A stretch of DNA of 64,000 nt, from positions 644,522-708,521 of the forward strand of contig VXAZ01004602.1 in the NCBI GenBank assembly GCA_013399875.1, read 5' to 3'. Origin of the DNA: Gymnorhina tibicen. Its lineage: Eukaryota > Chordata > Aves > Passeriformes > Artamidae. Positions 1-12,400 of this stretch are shown here, in pieces; the stretch's first letter is position 1; each line of letters begins with the position of its first letter. The notes under the pieces are model-generated. The model saw only the letters and a program-made list of their open reading frames with translations. It was not told the origin of the DNA and did no database searches. A program made the position numbers and the translations under genes.

Positions 1-2280
1 GGACTATTTCTGGGCAGTTTTTCCAGGATGTAAGGGAGTGTAGAGAAATTAATAAATAACCATCATACCAGCTTTCTTTGGCTGTTCTGCACAGATGTTG
101 CAGCAGTTGTTTCCCAGAAACCTCTCTGGACAATTTTTTCCAGACATGAGGCAGCTGTAGGTGGGCCTATTTACTGACACTGAAATCTGCAAATGGAAAC
201 AAGTTGTTTATGCTTTTTGTTTCTTTAAAAAAAGGTGGAAAAAAGAAGCAGGGGTAGACAGCAGAAAACAGAAAAAAGCCATTGTGCATTGCTTGCTGTT
301 CTTTAGACTGTTGTATGATGCTAAGCAATATCCCCTGATAGAACTTGAACAGGGGCTGAGATTGTTATTAATGATCAGTACAGGATATTTGAAATTTTGT
401 TCAAATTATACCAAGAATGTTTTTCTTCTTTTCATTCCCAAGATAAGTTGTACATCTTTTGTTACACCGGCAATAAATAATTTTGCTACACATTGGGTTG
501 TAATTTTTCATTTGCTCCGATATAATTTATTTACTTTTTAAGATGGCACCTTTCCTGGGGATGTAATTGAATCATTTGTTTTGAATAAGTGAAATTTATT
601 TTCAGCCATGTCTCAGTACAATATATGTATTCAGGGGGATAAAGACCTCTAGTGTAAAGCTTGCTATGTAAAAAAAAATCATATTCAGTCTCTGTGCTCC
701 TTTAGGGTTCTTCTACCCTGGTGCTGCAGTTCAGTGTAAGCTGTAAGACATTATCTAGTTCTCTGTAAAGTATAGGTAAATGACATTAAATGAGCTGCAT
801 TTACCAAAAGAAAGTACCACCATTATAATCCTCCCTAATATGTAGAAATTCAGACTTAACACCCAGTCAAATACATTCACAGAAATATAATACTAGGGAG
901 AATGATTTTTTTTAGAACTAGGTTGCAGACTAGTCTGTTAAAATAATATATTATACTAAAACAGTAAATGTCAAATGTCCATTAAGGTAGTTGAATATTC
1001 ATATGTCTCAGTACTGCCAAAGGTGAAGGAAAAAAAAATGAATGTAGAAGCACATCAAGAATCAGACAAAATGACGAGCTAGGAATGCTATAGTGTGTGT
1101 TGCTTTAGTTATTGCAAACATTGGCCAACAAAGAGATACAGAAAACCTCACAGAGAGTTATTTGTGAGATCTTTTAAACTGTTATGCAATTGCTGTAAAA
1201 AATGCCTGTTCAGTATTCGGCAAATGAAACATTTTTGTCAAGTATGAGCAGAAGTGATTCTGTTGAGATTATCACTGTAAAATAAATACATTTTATTCCT
1301 CCCTCAACTGCTTTCATTTGCAGCATGTACTTACAGAAAAGAAACTACAAATGGAGAACTTCATCATTTAGGCCAGTCAGGTGCTATTTAGGGCTAGTTA
1401 CTTACACAGCCAGGAAATATAAACTAGTTGGTGTTCTAGATATCCTAGTACTGGGCTGCTTCATGATGGATACCTAACCTGAAAATGTCCTTCTTAGTCA
1501 TGCCTATTTATGAAGAGTAAGCATCTGGGATATACTCCTGGCTTCCCAACAGTCTTGAGCATAGAATCTGTCAGTACATAACTTCTGGGTTTTTTGTTGT
1601 TTACTTGAATCAATATAGTCGGGAATTACAGAGGAGCTACAACTAACTAAAACCAATTCTTTTCAGATATCCTAATTTTCTAGTCTCACATTTCAGATGT
1701 CATTGATTAATGCCTGTAGCTATGTAGGTGTAAGTTTACTCCTTCACCTGAAACTAAGTCATAGCTACACACTTTCAGCTGTTGTAAACTAAGTTAAGAA
1801 CAGTCACAGTTTTGTAGTGAATTAGGATGTGCTGAGTAATACATCATGGGTAATTAGACAGTGCTGGAAGCAAATTATCATCTCTCTGAACGTCTCCTGT
1901 GGCAACAAGGGTTATCATGCTGACAATATGAACAGAGACCCTCCATGAGTGTGGTTTGGCTTAGTAGCAGAATATTTCAGTGACTGGAGCGGACTGAATT
2001 TTCCTACCTTTCTTATTTGTAGGCAGGTGGGGAGGTACCTCCCTACAATGGAGTCACTGCTAAACTACATCACCAGTTGGATCTGGCTTTGAAAAACAAA
2101 CTATTCTTTCTCATGTAATGATGATGTTTGGTCCCATTTAAAATTGCTTAAAGCTTGTATTTCCCTTTGGGGAAAATGGGAAAATCTCTCATTATATTTT
2201 CACTTGAAAGACTGCACTTCCTTGTTGTGTACATGTTTGTACATGTGTTTTAATAGAAGTACTTTAATAGAATTACAGGA
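1..2280. other. AT-rich non-coding DNA, nothing recognised
   Basis: No repeat family, RNA gene or convincing exon was recognised here. The open frame at 161-541 (126 codons) is AT-rich, lacks similarity I recognise and has no splice or promoter context, so it is treated as chance. Confidence 0.6.
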
Positions 2281-2625
2281 AAATTGAAACTTCTGGTTCC
2301 AGAAGGAAGTATATCTTGCTGTACTGGCTCTAGGTAGTGAGGTTTTGGTAGTGGGGAGGTGGGAGCTGCAGGAGTGGCCTCTGAAGGAAGATATCAGGGC
2401 CTGCTCTGTGCTGGATACAGCTGGTTCCAGCCCTTTCTGTAATGGACCCACTGGAGAACTCAGTGAGCCCATTAGCCGGAGTGGGCACTTCTGGGAAAAC
2501 TTATGTAAGACAGGTCAAGAGCAAATAGAAGATCTGAGGATGGAGCTGAGATACAATTTGTGTGCCGAGAATTATCTTAGCATGGATGTACTGGCTGTTT
2601 GGGAGGGTAGAGGACTGTGAATGCC
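2281..2625 (+). mobile_element. Old LTR-like fragment (avian endogenous retrovirus)
   Basis: This block is richer in G and C than its surroundings. Its wording (a gggagctgcagg core, then a 'ggcctctgaagg' and 'ctggttccagcc' run near 2365-2435) resembles part of an avian endogenous retrovirus LTR family. No terminal TG/CA pair or flanking duplication could be fixed, so it is probably a diverged, truncated copy. The open frames on both strands here are by-products of the GC-richer sequence. Family assignment is from memory and the edges are approximate. Confidence 0.4.
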
Positions 2626-4055
2626 TGTTTGCCAAAAGATTTTTAATTAAATCTATTTATCAAGATTATCAAGAATATATCAGCTCTGCTTCTCTTAGAT
2701 GCTGTATTTCTTTGGTGAGGACTTGTACAGATTGTAAATAAAGCTAATTAGAGTGGTGGTTTGTTTGGTTTTTTTTAACGCTTACCTTTCTACCAAAGAG
2801 AATTAACTCATTTACTACAGTACAGGAAGGCATATGGATGGTTCACACTTTTTTTTTTCTCCTTCCACAATATACTATCTTGCCTTCATCAGTATTTTGA
2901 GTAACATTTCTGTGACACCTCTGCTTCAACACCTTCCACATACACATAATAAACCAGTAAACAAAGTCACTATGAGACCACAGGGCAAGACAACACCTTG
3001 GTAAGTACATATTTACTTTACAATTATGAGCTAACTGTATGGAGATACTGAAGTATTTCATGCTAATTTTACTAAATTATCATATGATTACACAGGAAAA
3101 TTGACATCTGCAAAGTTGTCTGAATGCCAGGCAAGCCCAGCAGCAACATATTGTATAAATTCACATTTTAACAGCATGAAGCTCAGTCCCACAGGTCTGC
3201 TATTCAGTTATTGTTCCCAGTCAAGCTGTCAGTATTATTTGGTGTGATTCAGGTGCTTATATGTACTAACATTGCTATATTGTCTCATTCTGAAAGCAAA
3301 AAAAATTAGTATACACTGAAATATGTAAAATATGATTACCAATTCAAGTAATTATATGCTAGTATACATCACCAATAAAAGATTTAACTCCAGTTCCCAT
3401 CCTCATTTTTACCTCCTTATTGACTTTTATTTGTTCCTTCTAGGTCCCATTACTTATCACTTTCCCTTTGTGAATTAAAGCTGTATCATTTTACATACAA
3501 TATCTTACTGCTATGAAAATTATGCATAACAGCTTTTATCTGTGCGATATTTAATCAAAATATTTTGTATGCAACATAAGAACATTTGTGCCCAAGTCTC
3601 AGAGAACATTAGAGACATCAACAGTGATTTCTAGCCTTTTTCCCTCACCAAACCAGGGGAATGGAAGACAAAACTTAAAGTTAAAAATTATACTGTCAGG
3701 CATTGGTCCTGCCCGAGGGTCCGTCAGCTGTGACTCTGTTCAGATGCACATGGAATTCAAAGGGGCCTTCTGTGAAAGCAAGATGTAGTACCATAAGATG
3801 AAGTAAACAAGCTCCCAACAGGGATAAGGAAGACAATCATATTCATTATTCAAGCATTGTCCCAAAAGACCACAAACTCCTCATGCTTAGTCCTTATTCC
3901 TTTCAGTGAAGACTCTCCTTGCAAGCTAAAGGCCATTGGGCTCAGTTCTTCAGTTTACTACTAAGGGGAGGCAACCCATGTACCTGAAGAGGGCCAGTCA
4001 TATGTCTCATGTTAAGAGCTCAATTTAAATAAACTATAGGCCTGCCTGGTGAGTG
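2626..4055. other. Non-coding DNA, nothing recognised
   Basis: AT-rich sequence with short A and T runs. No repeat family, exon or RNA gene was recognised. Confidence 0.55.
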
Positions 4056-4925
4056 GGCCCTTGTCCATGCAGAGATGTTGATCTGCTGAAGGGTAGGAAG
4101 GCTCTGCAGAGGGATCTGGACAGGCTGGAACAATGGGCAGAGGCTAACTGTATGAAGTTCATGCAAGTTGTATAAGGCAGTGTGTTGGGTCCTGCACTTG
4201 GGTCAGAACAACGCCTTGCAGTGCTCCAGACTTGGGTCAGAGTGGCTGGAGAGCAGACCAGCAGAAAAGGACCCCGGTGGTGCTGACTGACAGCAGGTGG
4301 AACATGACCCAGTGGTGTGTCCAGGTGACCAGAAAGGCCAATGGCATCCTGGTTTGTATCAAGAATAGTGTTGCCAGCAGGACCAGGAAAGTGATTGTCT
4401 CCTTGTACAAGGCACTGCTGAGGCTGCACTTCAAGTCTTTTGTTTAGTTCTGGGCCCCTCACTACACGAAAAACATTGAGGTGCTAGAACGTGTCCAGAG
4501 GAGGGTAATGAAGCTGGTGAAGAGCACAAGTCTGATGAGAAGTGGCTGAGGGAGCTGGGGTTGTTTAGGCTGGAGGAAAGGGAAGCCTTATTGGCCTCTA
4601 AAATTACCTGACAGGAAGTTGTAGTGAGGTGGGTTTCAGCCTCTTCTCCCAGGTAGTAGGTGATAGGTCAAGAGGAAGTGCCCTCAAGTTATGTTAGGGA
4701 AGGTTTCGTTAGATATTAGGAAAAATTTCTTCGTGGAAACAGTGACCAAGCATTAGAACAGGCTGCCCAGGGAAGTGGTGATGCCATCCTGAAAGTGTTC
4801 AGAAAATGTGTGGATACGACACCTAAGGACATGGTTTAGAGGTGAACATGGTGGTGGTACTAGCTGACGCTTGGTCTTGATTTTAGAGATCTTTTCCAAC
4901 CATGATGACCCTGTGATTCTATTGA
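4056..4925 (+). mobile_element. CR1 LINE, 5'-truncated 3' portion
   Basis: The block follows the avian CR1 3' region in order. It has the 'cagagggatctggacaggctgg' segment (4099-4120), the 'tgttgccagcagga' segment (4369 on), the 'gtgtccagaggagggtaatgaag' segment (4490 on), 'tggaacaggctgcccaggga', and the 3' tail ending in 'gtgattctatt' near 4912-4922. In CR1 this region encodes the end of the reverse-transcriptase ORF and the 3' UTR. The frames here are broken and no usable protein remains. CR1 copies are usually 5'-truncated and lack target-site duplications, as here. The open frames at 4034-4462 and 4232-4447 belong to this element or are its antisense shadows. Confidence 0.92.
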
Positions 4926-5655
4926 AATACAGATGAGTGACAACTGCAAACCCTTTTCCTTCCCATGTGCATTGTCACTGAGCATGTAGGCTGTTTCTTC
5001 TGATATCTAAATAAATCCTCTTTCATTATTGCACTGGGCAGACTGGGAATCAGTTCAACCAGCAGCTCTCAGACAGGACTGGCAGGGAGAGAGTTTTGTC
5101 TTTTTTGGGGAAAATGGCTGTGTTGGTGTTTCAGTGTAACACATACAGTAACTGCATGTGCAGAAGCAGGGTGAGGAATAAAGCTCCTCTGTTGGGATGA
5201 GTGATGTCTGAAATCCTTGACAAGTCTGTGAACAAAGGGCCTGCCAAATGGTGTTCTGGCATCAAGTCTGATACCCACTATTCTTTGTTGTTCCTTGTTT
5301 ATGGTTCTTCTCTGTATGATATAGTAACTTTGTGATTGCCAATTTGATGCATCTGGTGTTCACTCAGGATAAAACTGCTTTTCCCAGACCTGCTAGTCTG
5401 GAGAACATTTTACCTATAGAGAATATCTCCTTTGCATGGCAATGCCTCAGATGATTTCAGAGTTTATATTAGAAATCAAGAAAGCTAAGATAAGAAGGAG
5501 GCTTTGATCAGTGGAAGAACAGTGGTACTGTTTCCAGTGAATCCAGCCGAGAGCATCTGGTGGACCCAGCTGGACTACTATGTTGGGCTCAGATGGAGTA
5601 GTTTAAACTTTGGCACAATCATCTGCAGTGTTTATTCAGTGTGGTGTGTCATCGT
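4926..5655. other. Non-coding DNA between two CR1 copies
   Basis: No element, exon or RNA gene was recognised. Open frames at 5069-5278 and 5504-5692 are short and unsupported. Confidence 0.5.
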
Positions 5656-5795
5656 AAAACCATATTATGGTTTGGTTTGGAAGGGACCTTAAAGATCATC
5701 CAGTGCCAACCCCCCTTCTGTGGACAAGGACACATTCCACTAGACCAGGTTGCAGGAGACATCCACAACTTCTCTGGGCAATCTATGTTCCACTA
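5656..5795 (-). mobile_element. CR1 LINE 3'-end fragment
   Basis: Read on the minus strand, this is the CR1 3' tail: the end corresponding to 'gatctttaaggtcccttcc' and 'aaccaaaccat' is seen in reverse complement at 5670-5700. The fragment is about 140 bases and covers only the terminal 3' UTR. It has no coding content. Confidence 0.82.
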
Positions 5796-8700
5796 CTGAC
5801 ACTGGTAAGCTGCAGAGTTTTCATACTATACAGACATGACACACGCCTTCAGAGTCACATCAGTCTTCAAGATCAATATGTAACCTGATCAGAAATTTGC
5901 AAAAGGGGGAGAAAAGGGGAGCGAACCATATTCCTGAAGAGAAAGTGCAGTTTTTGCTGGAAGCTTCTACACAGTTGAAAAGGCAACCAGGTTTTTGTTT
6001 GTTTTTATGATAATTTAGGATTCTATAATAAAGCACAGCAGGTAGGTTGGTTCTGCACAGATTTCAAAAGAAAATGTTAATCTGTACAATAGAGCATATT
6101 TTTAAGCAATGGTGCTTTGTATAATGTGATTACTTTCATAAATAAAACTGCTAAATGTCTATTTTGGAAGTCATTCAACTTTGAAAGAGGTTGAACAAGA
6201 TATACTTGTCAATTAATAGTACATTTGCAGAAGAGGACAGATAGCAAGAGAGCATATGTGTAAATTCCCACAAGGTCTACATAATAATATTTAAAGGACT
6301 TTGTAAGATGAAATGAAACAATAGAGAAATCTGTGCACCAATATCCTGATTTGTCTCTGGAAATATTATGGTCTATCTGTTGACTCTTCAGGATATTTTA
6401 ATGATGTTTCATAGTTGCTGTAGGCAACTTGTTTGATTATGATTTCAGACATTTTCTGACATGGGGGGGTGGATGTCATCTATGGTTCTAGTTCATCTGG
6501 ACCTTGTCCTGCAACTTGTCTTCAGAACACTGAATCTCTTGCTGTACTAAATTGGAAAGAGTTGGTATTTTAGTACAAGAGAAGGAACTGTTATTCCAGG
6601 ATATGTAAGTTGCTGGGTTTCTTCCTGCATATCAGTTAAATATCTTAGTACTTTACTCTTATCTTCAGCAAAGTATGCATGCAATAATTTAGGAAGCAGT
6701 TTTTAATTAATTTTAATTAGGAGGATCTGTACTGTATACTAAATGTGAAAAAAAGGGAAAGATTGGAAAGGAGGAATTACCTCAGTGTGCAACATTCTGC
6801 TTCTAGTTCTACGCTTCACATCCATCACCTGGAAAAATAAAGACCACCTTCTGTACAGAACTTTTGTCTCAAATTGTATATATTTAATAAAATATATTTA
6901 TAAAATGTAATGTATTTAATCTACAATGTAGAAATTAAAGATAACTACAGCTCTAAAGTCCTAGTTACATAGCTATCTATTTCTACTGCTGCCTTGTTCT
7001 GCATTGCAACTTGGCCACCCTATCCCAGCTGTCTGCTTTTATTGCTCCCACACTGAATTCCTACTCCGCTCCCAGTGGGCTGTTGATTGCCTATCTTTCC
7101 ATTTGCTTTGTCCTTACTGTTATACCATGACCGACTTTTTAATTTTTGGGTGCAATTTTCTTCAATAGCCACTGAGTTGTGTCAGTATAAGAATTTTCAC
7201 TGATCCTCTTGCCACTGTTGTTGTTTGCTAGTCCCCTAATTTACAGTTGTGCATTTTTGCCTTATTTTGTCCCAAGTGCTGTGGTCTTTCTGTGGTGATT
7301 ACTTTTCTGCCTTGATATTTGGAACACTCCTCTGACTCTAATTTTACTCATCCTGCACAGATTTCATTAGCTTTCATCGTTTCTCATGGTTCTTGTCTTC
7401 CGTCTCCATTGTTCATTCCTTTTGTGATATTTAGTCAGTAACAATGCTCAGGTGTCGAAGTAATTTGACATTGAAGGTGCAGAGGTGTGTCCCTAGGATA
7501 CTGCAGCTCTGTGACATATCTTTGAATGCCTCATTAATTAATTAGCTTAAGTAAATTAAAGCAGCCCTGTAGAGGTGAGATGAGTTGTCTGAAAAGTCGC
7601 TCCCTATTTCCCATTTTTCACTCAAAAGTGTTTCCTTTGGGAAAGATGTGGAGTGCCTAACTTTTTTTCTTCCTTTGCCGGTTGAGCAGTAGTGTATAGA
7701 ATTGAAAAAGTCAGTGTTGATTCTGGTGTCATTGTTTACAGCACAGTGAACAGAAGTCATTGCTCTCATCACCTGCCACTCCAATGTGAAATTACACTTT
7801 TTAAAAATTCATCTGTCCAGCCACAGTAGCCAACCTATGGCTACTTGAAACCCCTTTCTATTAGTTTGTGATTGTCTTGGGTGTTTGACCACAGATTTTG
7901 GTGTTTGGCCAAAGATCTCCTTTTCTCTCATCTTTTCACTGTTCTCTCCCTTTTCAAATTGTAAGTTTAGAAACTTCCTACTATAAAGCATAAAATGTTA
8001 ACAGAAGAGCGAGCATAGCATTAAGAACTAGATGACCCCTTTGAATTTAATATCTGTGAATTGTACACTAAATATGTTCAGTGAGAGACAAACCAGCAAG
8101 TTGCCTTGATTTTCACCTATTTTTCATATGCATGTGAACCTACTTTTTGAAATGGTGCAGGAGAGTAGAGCAAACGTTAGGAGGGTGAAGAGGATCTGCA
8201 TACAGACACTAGCACCTTACAAATGGTGCTAGGGCTTAGCCAGTCTTGGCCAAAGTCCCAAATATTTTTGGTAATATAAGACAAGTGTAAAAGAAAAAAA
8301 ATGCCACGCCGTTTTTGTTAAATGCTGCAAACCAAGGCAGTATCTATCTGCCACCTCCTTTCTCGCTAATTGTGTTTCATTAGCAAATGTGTGAGCTAAG
8401 TTTAATACCTTTGCTAATAGTGATCTCACTCAGGATGCATAGTGAGTTTCAGAACTCTGAAACTGCAACAACTACTGAAGCCCATGCAGAGTGAACAGTG
8501 CCTTGCACCTAGCATATTATCCTGCCATGAGCACAACATCAGGCAGTTCAAAGAATGGATAACAGGAGATGTCAGATTTGCTTTTAGGTGGCACAACAGT
8601 GAAACATTGCACCAGTTATGTCCATTAGTGTAAAAACCCAGCTTAGTTTTATTGTTTCTTTTCAACAGAGCAAGTGTTATATATTTAATTATTTCTTACC

Positions 8701-9315
8701 TCTTTGTTTAATTGTCTTTATTAACAAAATGAGCAGGTTTTCTGCATAGATAATAAGAATATAAATTAAACTAATACAAATAGTTTTAATTTGAGGAATT
8801 ACAAAGCCACTATTTCATCAAATGACAGTACTGTAATATTGAGGTTTGCAACACTGGAGCTGAGCACACAGATTAACATGTTCCACTCTTGACTGAAAAG
8901 ATCTAGCCTCAGTGTCTAGGGTAAAATTGTGCCAGTGAATGTGACTCTTTGGACTTCGTAGGTTCTAGAAGCTCAAAAGACAGCTGAAGCGCGGAGTTAA
9001 AAATAAGTCTCATTTGTGCTCCTGCTTTTTGGAAACATCTGAGGCTGATGCTGGGCTGCAGTGGGATTTCACAGTGAGATACCCAAGGAATGTCCGTCCC
9101 ATTAAGTGTTTTAATGCACAAAGCCGTATCACCCGGCTACAGCTCTGTAGGCACGTTCGTCTAGCACCAAAGCCAAGATAATGACTCTGAGGATATAATT
9201 AGCTGAAGTGCAGTGTGGTAGAGGTAGAGCTATACTGCTCCTGGCTCTGCAGTCACTGTGATTTCTCTCCCCTTTTGCTCTATCGTCACTGCAATCCATA
9301 AACTTTCCCCCCCAC
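5796..9315. other. AT-rich non-coding DNA, nothing firm
   Basis: No repeat family, RNA gene or exon was recognised. Homeodomain-type AT motifs occur (a 'ttaattaattttaattag' run near 6702-6720 and a 'cattaattaattagc' run near 7531-7545), but such motifs are common by chance in AT-rich DNA. Confidence 0.5.
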
Positions 9316-9437
9316 CTTTTTTTTTCTTTAAGTGAAGTTTTGGTGAGTTGGCCGGTCACATCTCTCAAGTAGAGCTTTAGATTTGTGCCTTTAGGTGGAG
9401 CTCCATACTCATCTTCTGCTGAGGCAGACTCACTGGT
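9316..9437 (-). CDS. Candidate internal exon, unidentified gene
   Basis: On the minus strand a pyrimidine-rich tract ending in 'ttgttcttttcag' (about 9438-9452) is followed directly by an open frame in phase 0. The 40-odd codons begin TSESASAEDEYGAPPKGTN, then a KLYLRDVTGQLTKTSLKE stretch. The composition is protein-like: an acidic/serine start, a YGAPPKG turn, then a hydrophobic beta-like run. A possible donor (AAG before GTGGGG) lies at 9316/9315, but the A-run before it makes that end uncertain. The frame stays open to 9129. I do not recognise the protein and see no neighbouring exon of the same gene. A chance open frame remains possible. Confidence 0.33.
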
Positions 9438-9440
9438 CTG

Positions 9441-12400
9441 AAAAGAACAAGCAAACCAAAAAGGCAAACCTTAAAAGACCACTTCTAAGTACAATATCCA
9501 ATTTGTAAAATTTTACAGAAGAACATGCTTAAAGTTTTATAACAGAATGTTTCCAGTTTTCAAAATAATGAGAACTGATAGCAGTTTTATGGTTAAAAAA
9601 ATCACATTGTTTGTTTCCTTTACTTGCTCAGTCATCACAGTGGAAGCAATTCCTTCCTGTTTAGGCACCTTATTTAGCCTTATTAAATTTTAAATCATGG
9701 TCAGGAAAAGGTATTAAAAGCCCCTTTATTTTTCCTTCTTTTTAATGGCTGCTCTAATATGAATGTTTAAATACGAGGCTATGACTTGCCTCCTGATAAA
9801 AGGATGCGTCAGAGGTCTGGTTTTGTCCATGGTTTTCTTCTGTGAAGCATATAGATGTAGCTGATGCCACAGCCTGGATCAGTCATTTGCGTTATAATCC
9901 CCTATTTAGTAGAAAGTAATTTCAGAGTCCCCTCTGTCCCAGCAAGCACAGTGTGTGAACTTCCTCAGGTTTAGTGGAGGGATTTGAATTCTGTCATGAG
10001 AAGACAGTGCAACCATGCTATAGAATAGCTACTCTTAGTCATCCTTGTAATTAGCTTATTTCTTTCTGTGGGGACTAGGAGGGTTGGAATGTTGCTACGC
10101 TGAGATAACTGAATTTGGGTCATGATTTGGGAGTTTTCAGGTGATTTTTCACCTACGTGTGTTTCAGATCTTCATTGAATGACCTTTTTCATTTGTTTGT
10201 TTTCTTACTGTTTAATCAGAGGAAATAAAAAGAAATCTCTGTTCCTAATGGTTGTTATTGGAAGAACTGTGTTTTTGCCTTGTTGGCTTTTCAGTGACAT
10301 AATTTTTTCCATTCAAATATCAAGTTACAAATGCTGCAGTTAAAAGAAATCTCCTCTCCACACTGACTTTATCCATTCTTCTCCAGAGAGTAATGGTGAT
10401 TAGCTGCTAGTGTGCTTGGAAGAATGGATGTGAGTAAATCACTGGTATTTGGAAGAGAAACTAACAGAACCCCCAGGTACAGACTCAGCAGTGTATGCTG
10501 AGTGCTCCTACTGTGCAGGGAGATGCATATTGTCTCCTTTAATGTACTGTTAGTCTGCTTACATGTTATACTGTAAACCAAAAAAATTTATTCTGGGACA
10601 AATGATTTTTAAGAACGGGCAGCGGATGCATTTTGAAGCACTCAGTTATCATTTTGCAGTGTCTTTTATATAGTACGTTGATATTGTCCATTGACTGCAT
10701 TATGCTGTCAAAAATGTGTATTCTTCTCAGAATCTCTTTTGTTTAGTTCCTTACAGAAATACCCTTGCAGTATATGGGACTACATTTATGTGGGTTGAGG
10801 GATTACTTGTGTGCCTGAAATAAAGATTTGTTGGGAAAAAAGGAAGGATGGGTAAGATGTCAGATGATACACAAATATCCCACTACTCTCTCTAGCATTA
10901 CAGTTTTACTGACAGTGGTTATTCCAGTTTTTAAACACCTGAAATAGAACCTATAACCTTGTTTACAAATAGCTCTTGCTGTTTAAATATTTAAGAGCAC
11001 TAAGATAAGATTTCCTGAATTTCAATGACATAAATGATATAGTGAAGAAACATTAGATTCTTAGAATCAAGAATAAAAAAAGCCTCATTCTTCTGAAAAC
11101 AGTGGCTAGCCTTATTTTGAGAAAAGGAAGGAAAATATGAGATTGTAAGAGTAGGTGGAAACAACTTTTGCAAACTAAAAAGTGACAGCTTGATAACATC
11201 TGAAATGCAGTGTGATATTTGTTTTCACAGGTAAGCAGACTTGTTACTGACATGGTTTTGACATGAAAGAATTTTTTTTTTTACTTGATATATATATATA
11301 TATATTAAATGAATAGAGTATTTTATGTTGAATTGACAAGGCAAAATCTCTCTATGATGTTTCTCTGACCAGGGCTGTAGTTTTAGGGAAGGTTTGGTTG
11401 AAACCATTCTGATACTGGTTTATAGACTAGGAGTAAGACTTGACATCTCAGCTCTCTTTTATTTACTTTACCCGTTCTTATCTTGTTTTTTGTATTTCCT
11501 GAGTTCTCTTTACCAAGCTTCACTTCAGAAAGAAATAAAAACAAGACTGCTTGTATTTCTAGGAGAAAATACAATCTATTCCTTTTTGCCATCTCTGGAC
11601 CACAGGTTAGCTGATTCTACCTTCACTTTCCTCTAGTCTAAAGTTCAGGCTGCAAAGGCTTGTGACTGATGTCATAAACATGTTGCCCTCTAGATAAAAG
11701 ATTCACCTGGTCTGTCCCCCCCACTAAATTCTTAATTTTAGCTTGTATCTTGCATTAGAGATAGGGATATAAGGAATTTGTGACTTTTTTTAAAATCCCA
11801 GAGACTGATTAGGTCTGTTCTAATATGTTCCTGTTTATTTGTAGCTTTTCAAAAGGGCTGGGACAGGCAAATACATCATGCCAGTGCGTTTCATGCTGAT
11901 ACTGCCTGGAAGCAAGTGAATGTTGTGGGTGCAAAGCTATGTCAAATCTGCCCTATGGGACCAATGCTCAACTATTAGAGTGCCAATGTTATTCTTCCCC
12001 TGCAGAATGGATGTTTCTGAGGCACCTTGGGGAATGGCTGTATTGATATATGGATGACTTGTGGGAAAAGAACAGGAGCTCTAGAACTGGCAATAAAATC
12101 AAAAACAAAGGAGTGGGGAGATCCTGGAAACTGAGTGTACAAATCAGATGGAGGAAAAAAGTAATGGAGATGTATTAAGAGCATATTGGACATATTCTTG
12201 CTCACAAATAAATGTTCCTTTCGTTTCAGAGTATGTGCTAGCTTAGTTATAGGAATTTTCGTTCTGAATGTTTGTCTCCAAAAGCAGTTATAGACCCCAA
12301 GGTTACACTGTATAGCTGGTTTATCTTTTTAAATCACTTTTTTTGACCAAATTCAACTGCTGGTGGTAGTCTGCAGACTTACTGTAAGAGTAAACCTAAA

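Noticed and set aside
4034..4462. 142-codon minus-strand open frame
   Set aside because: Antisense of a plus-strand CR1 element.
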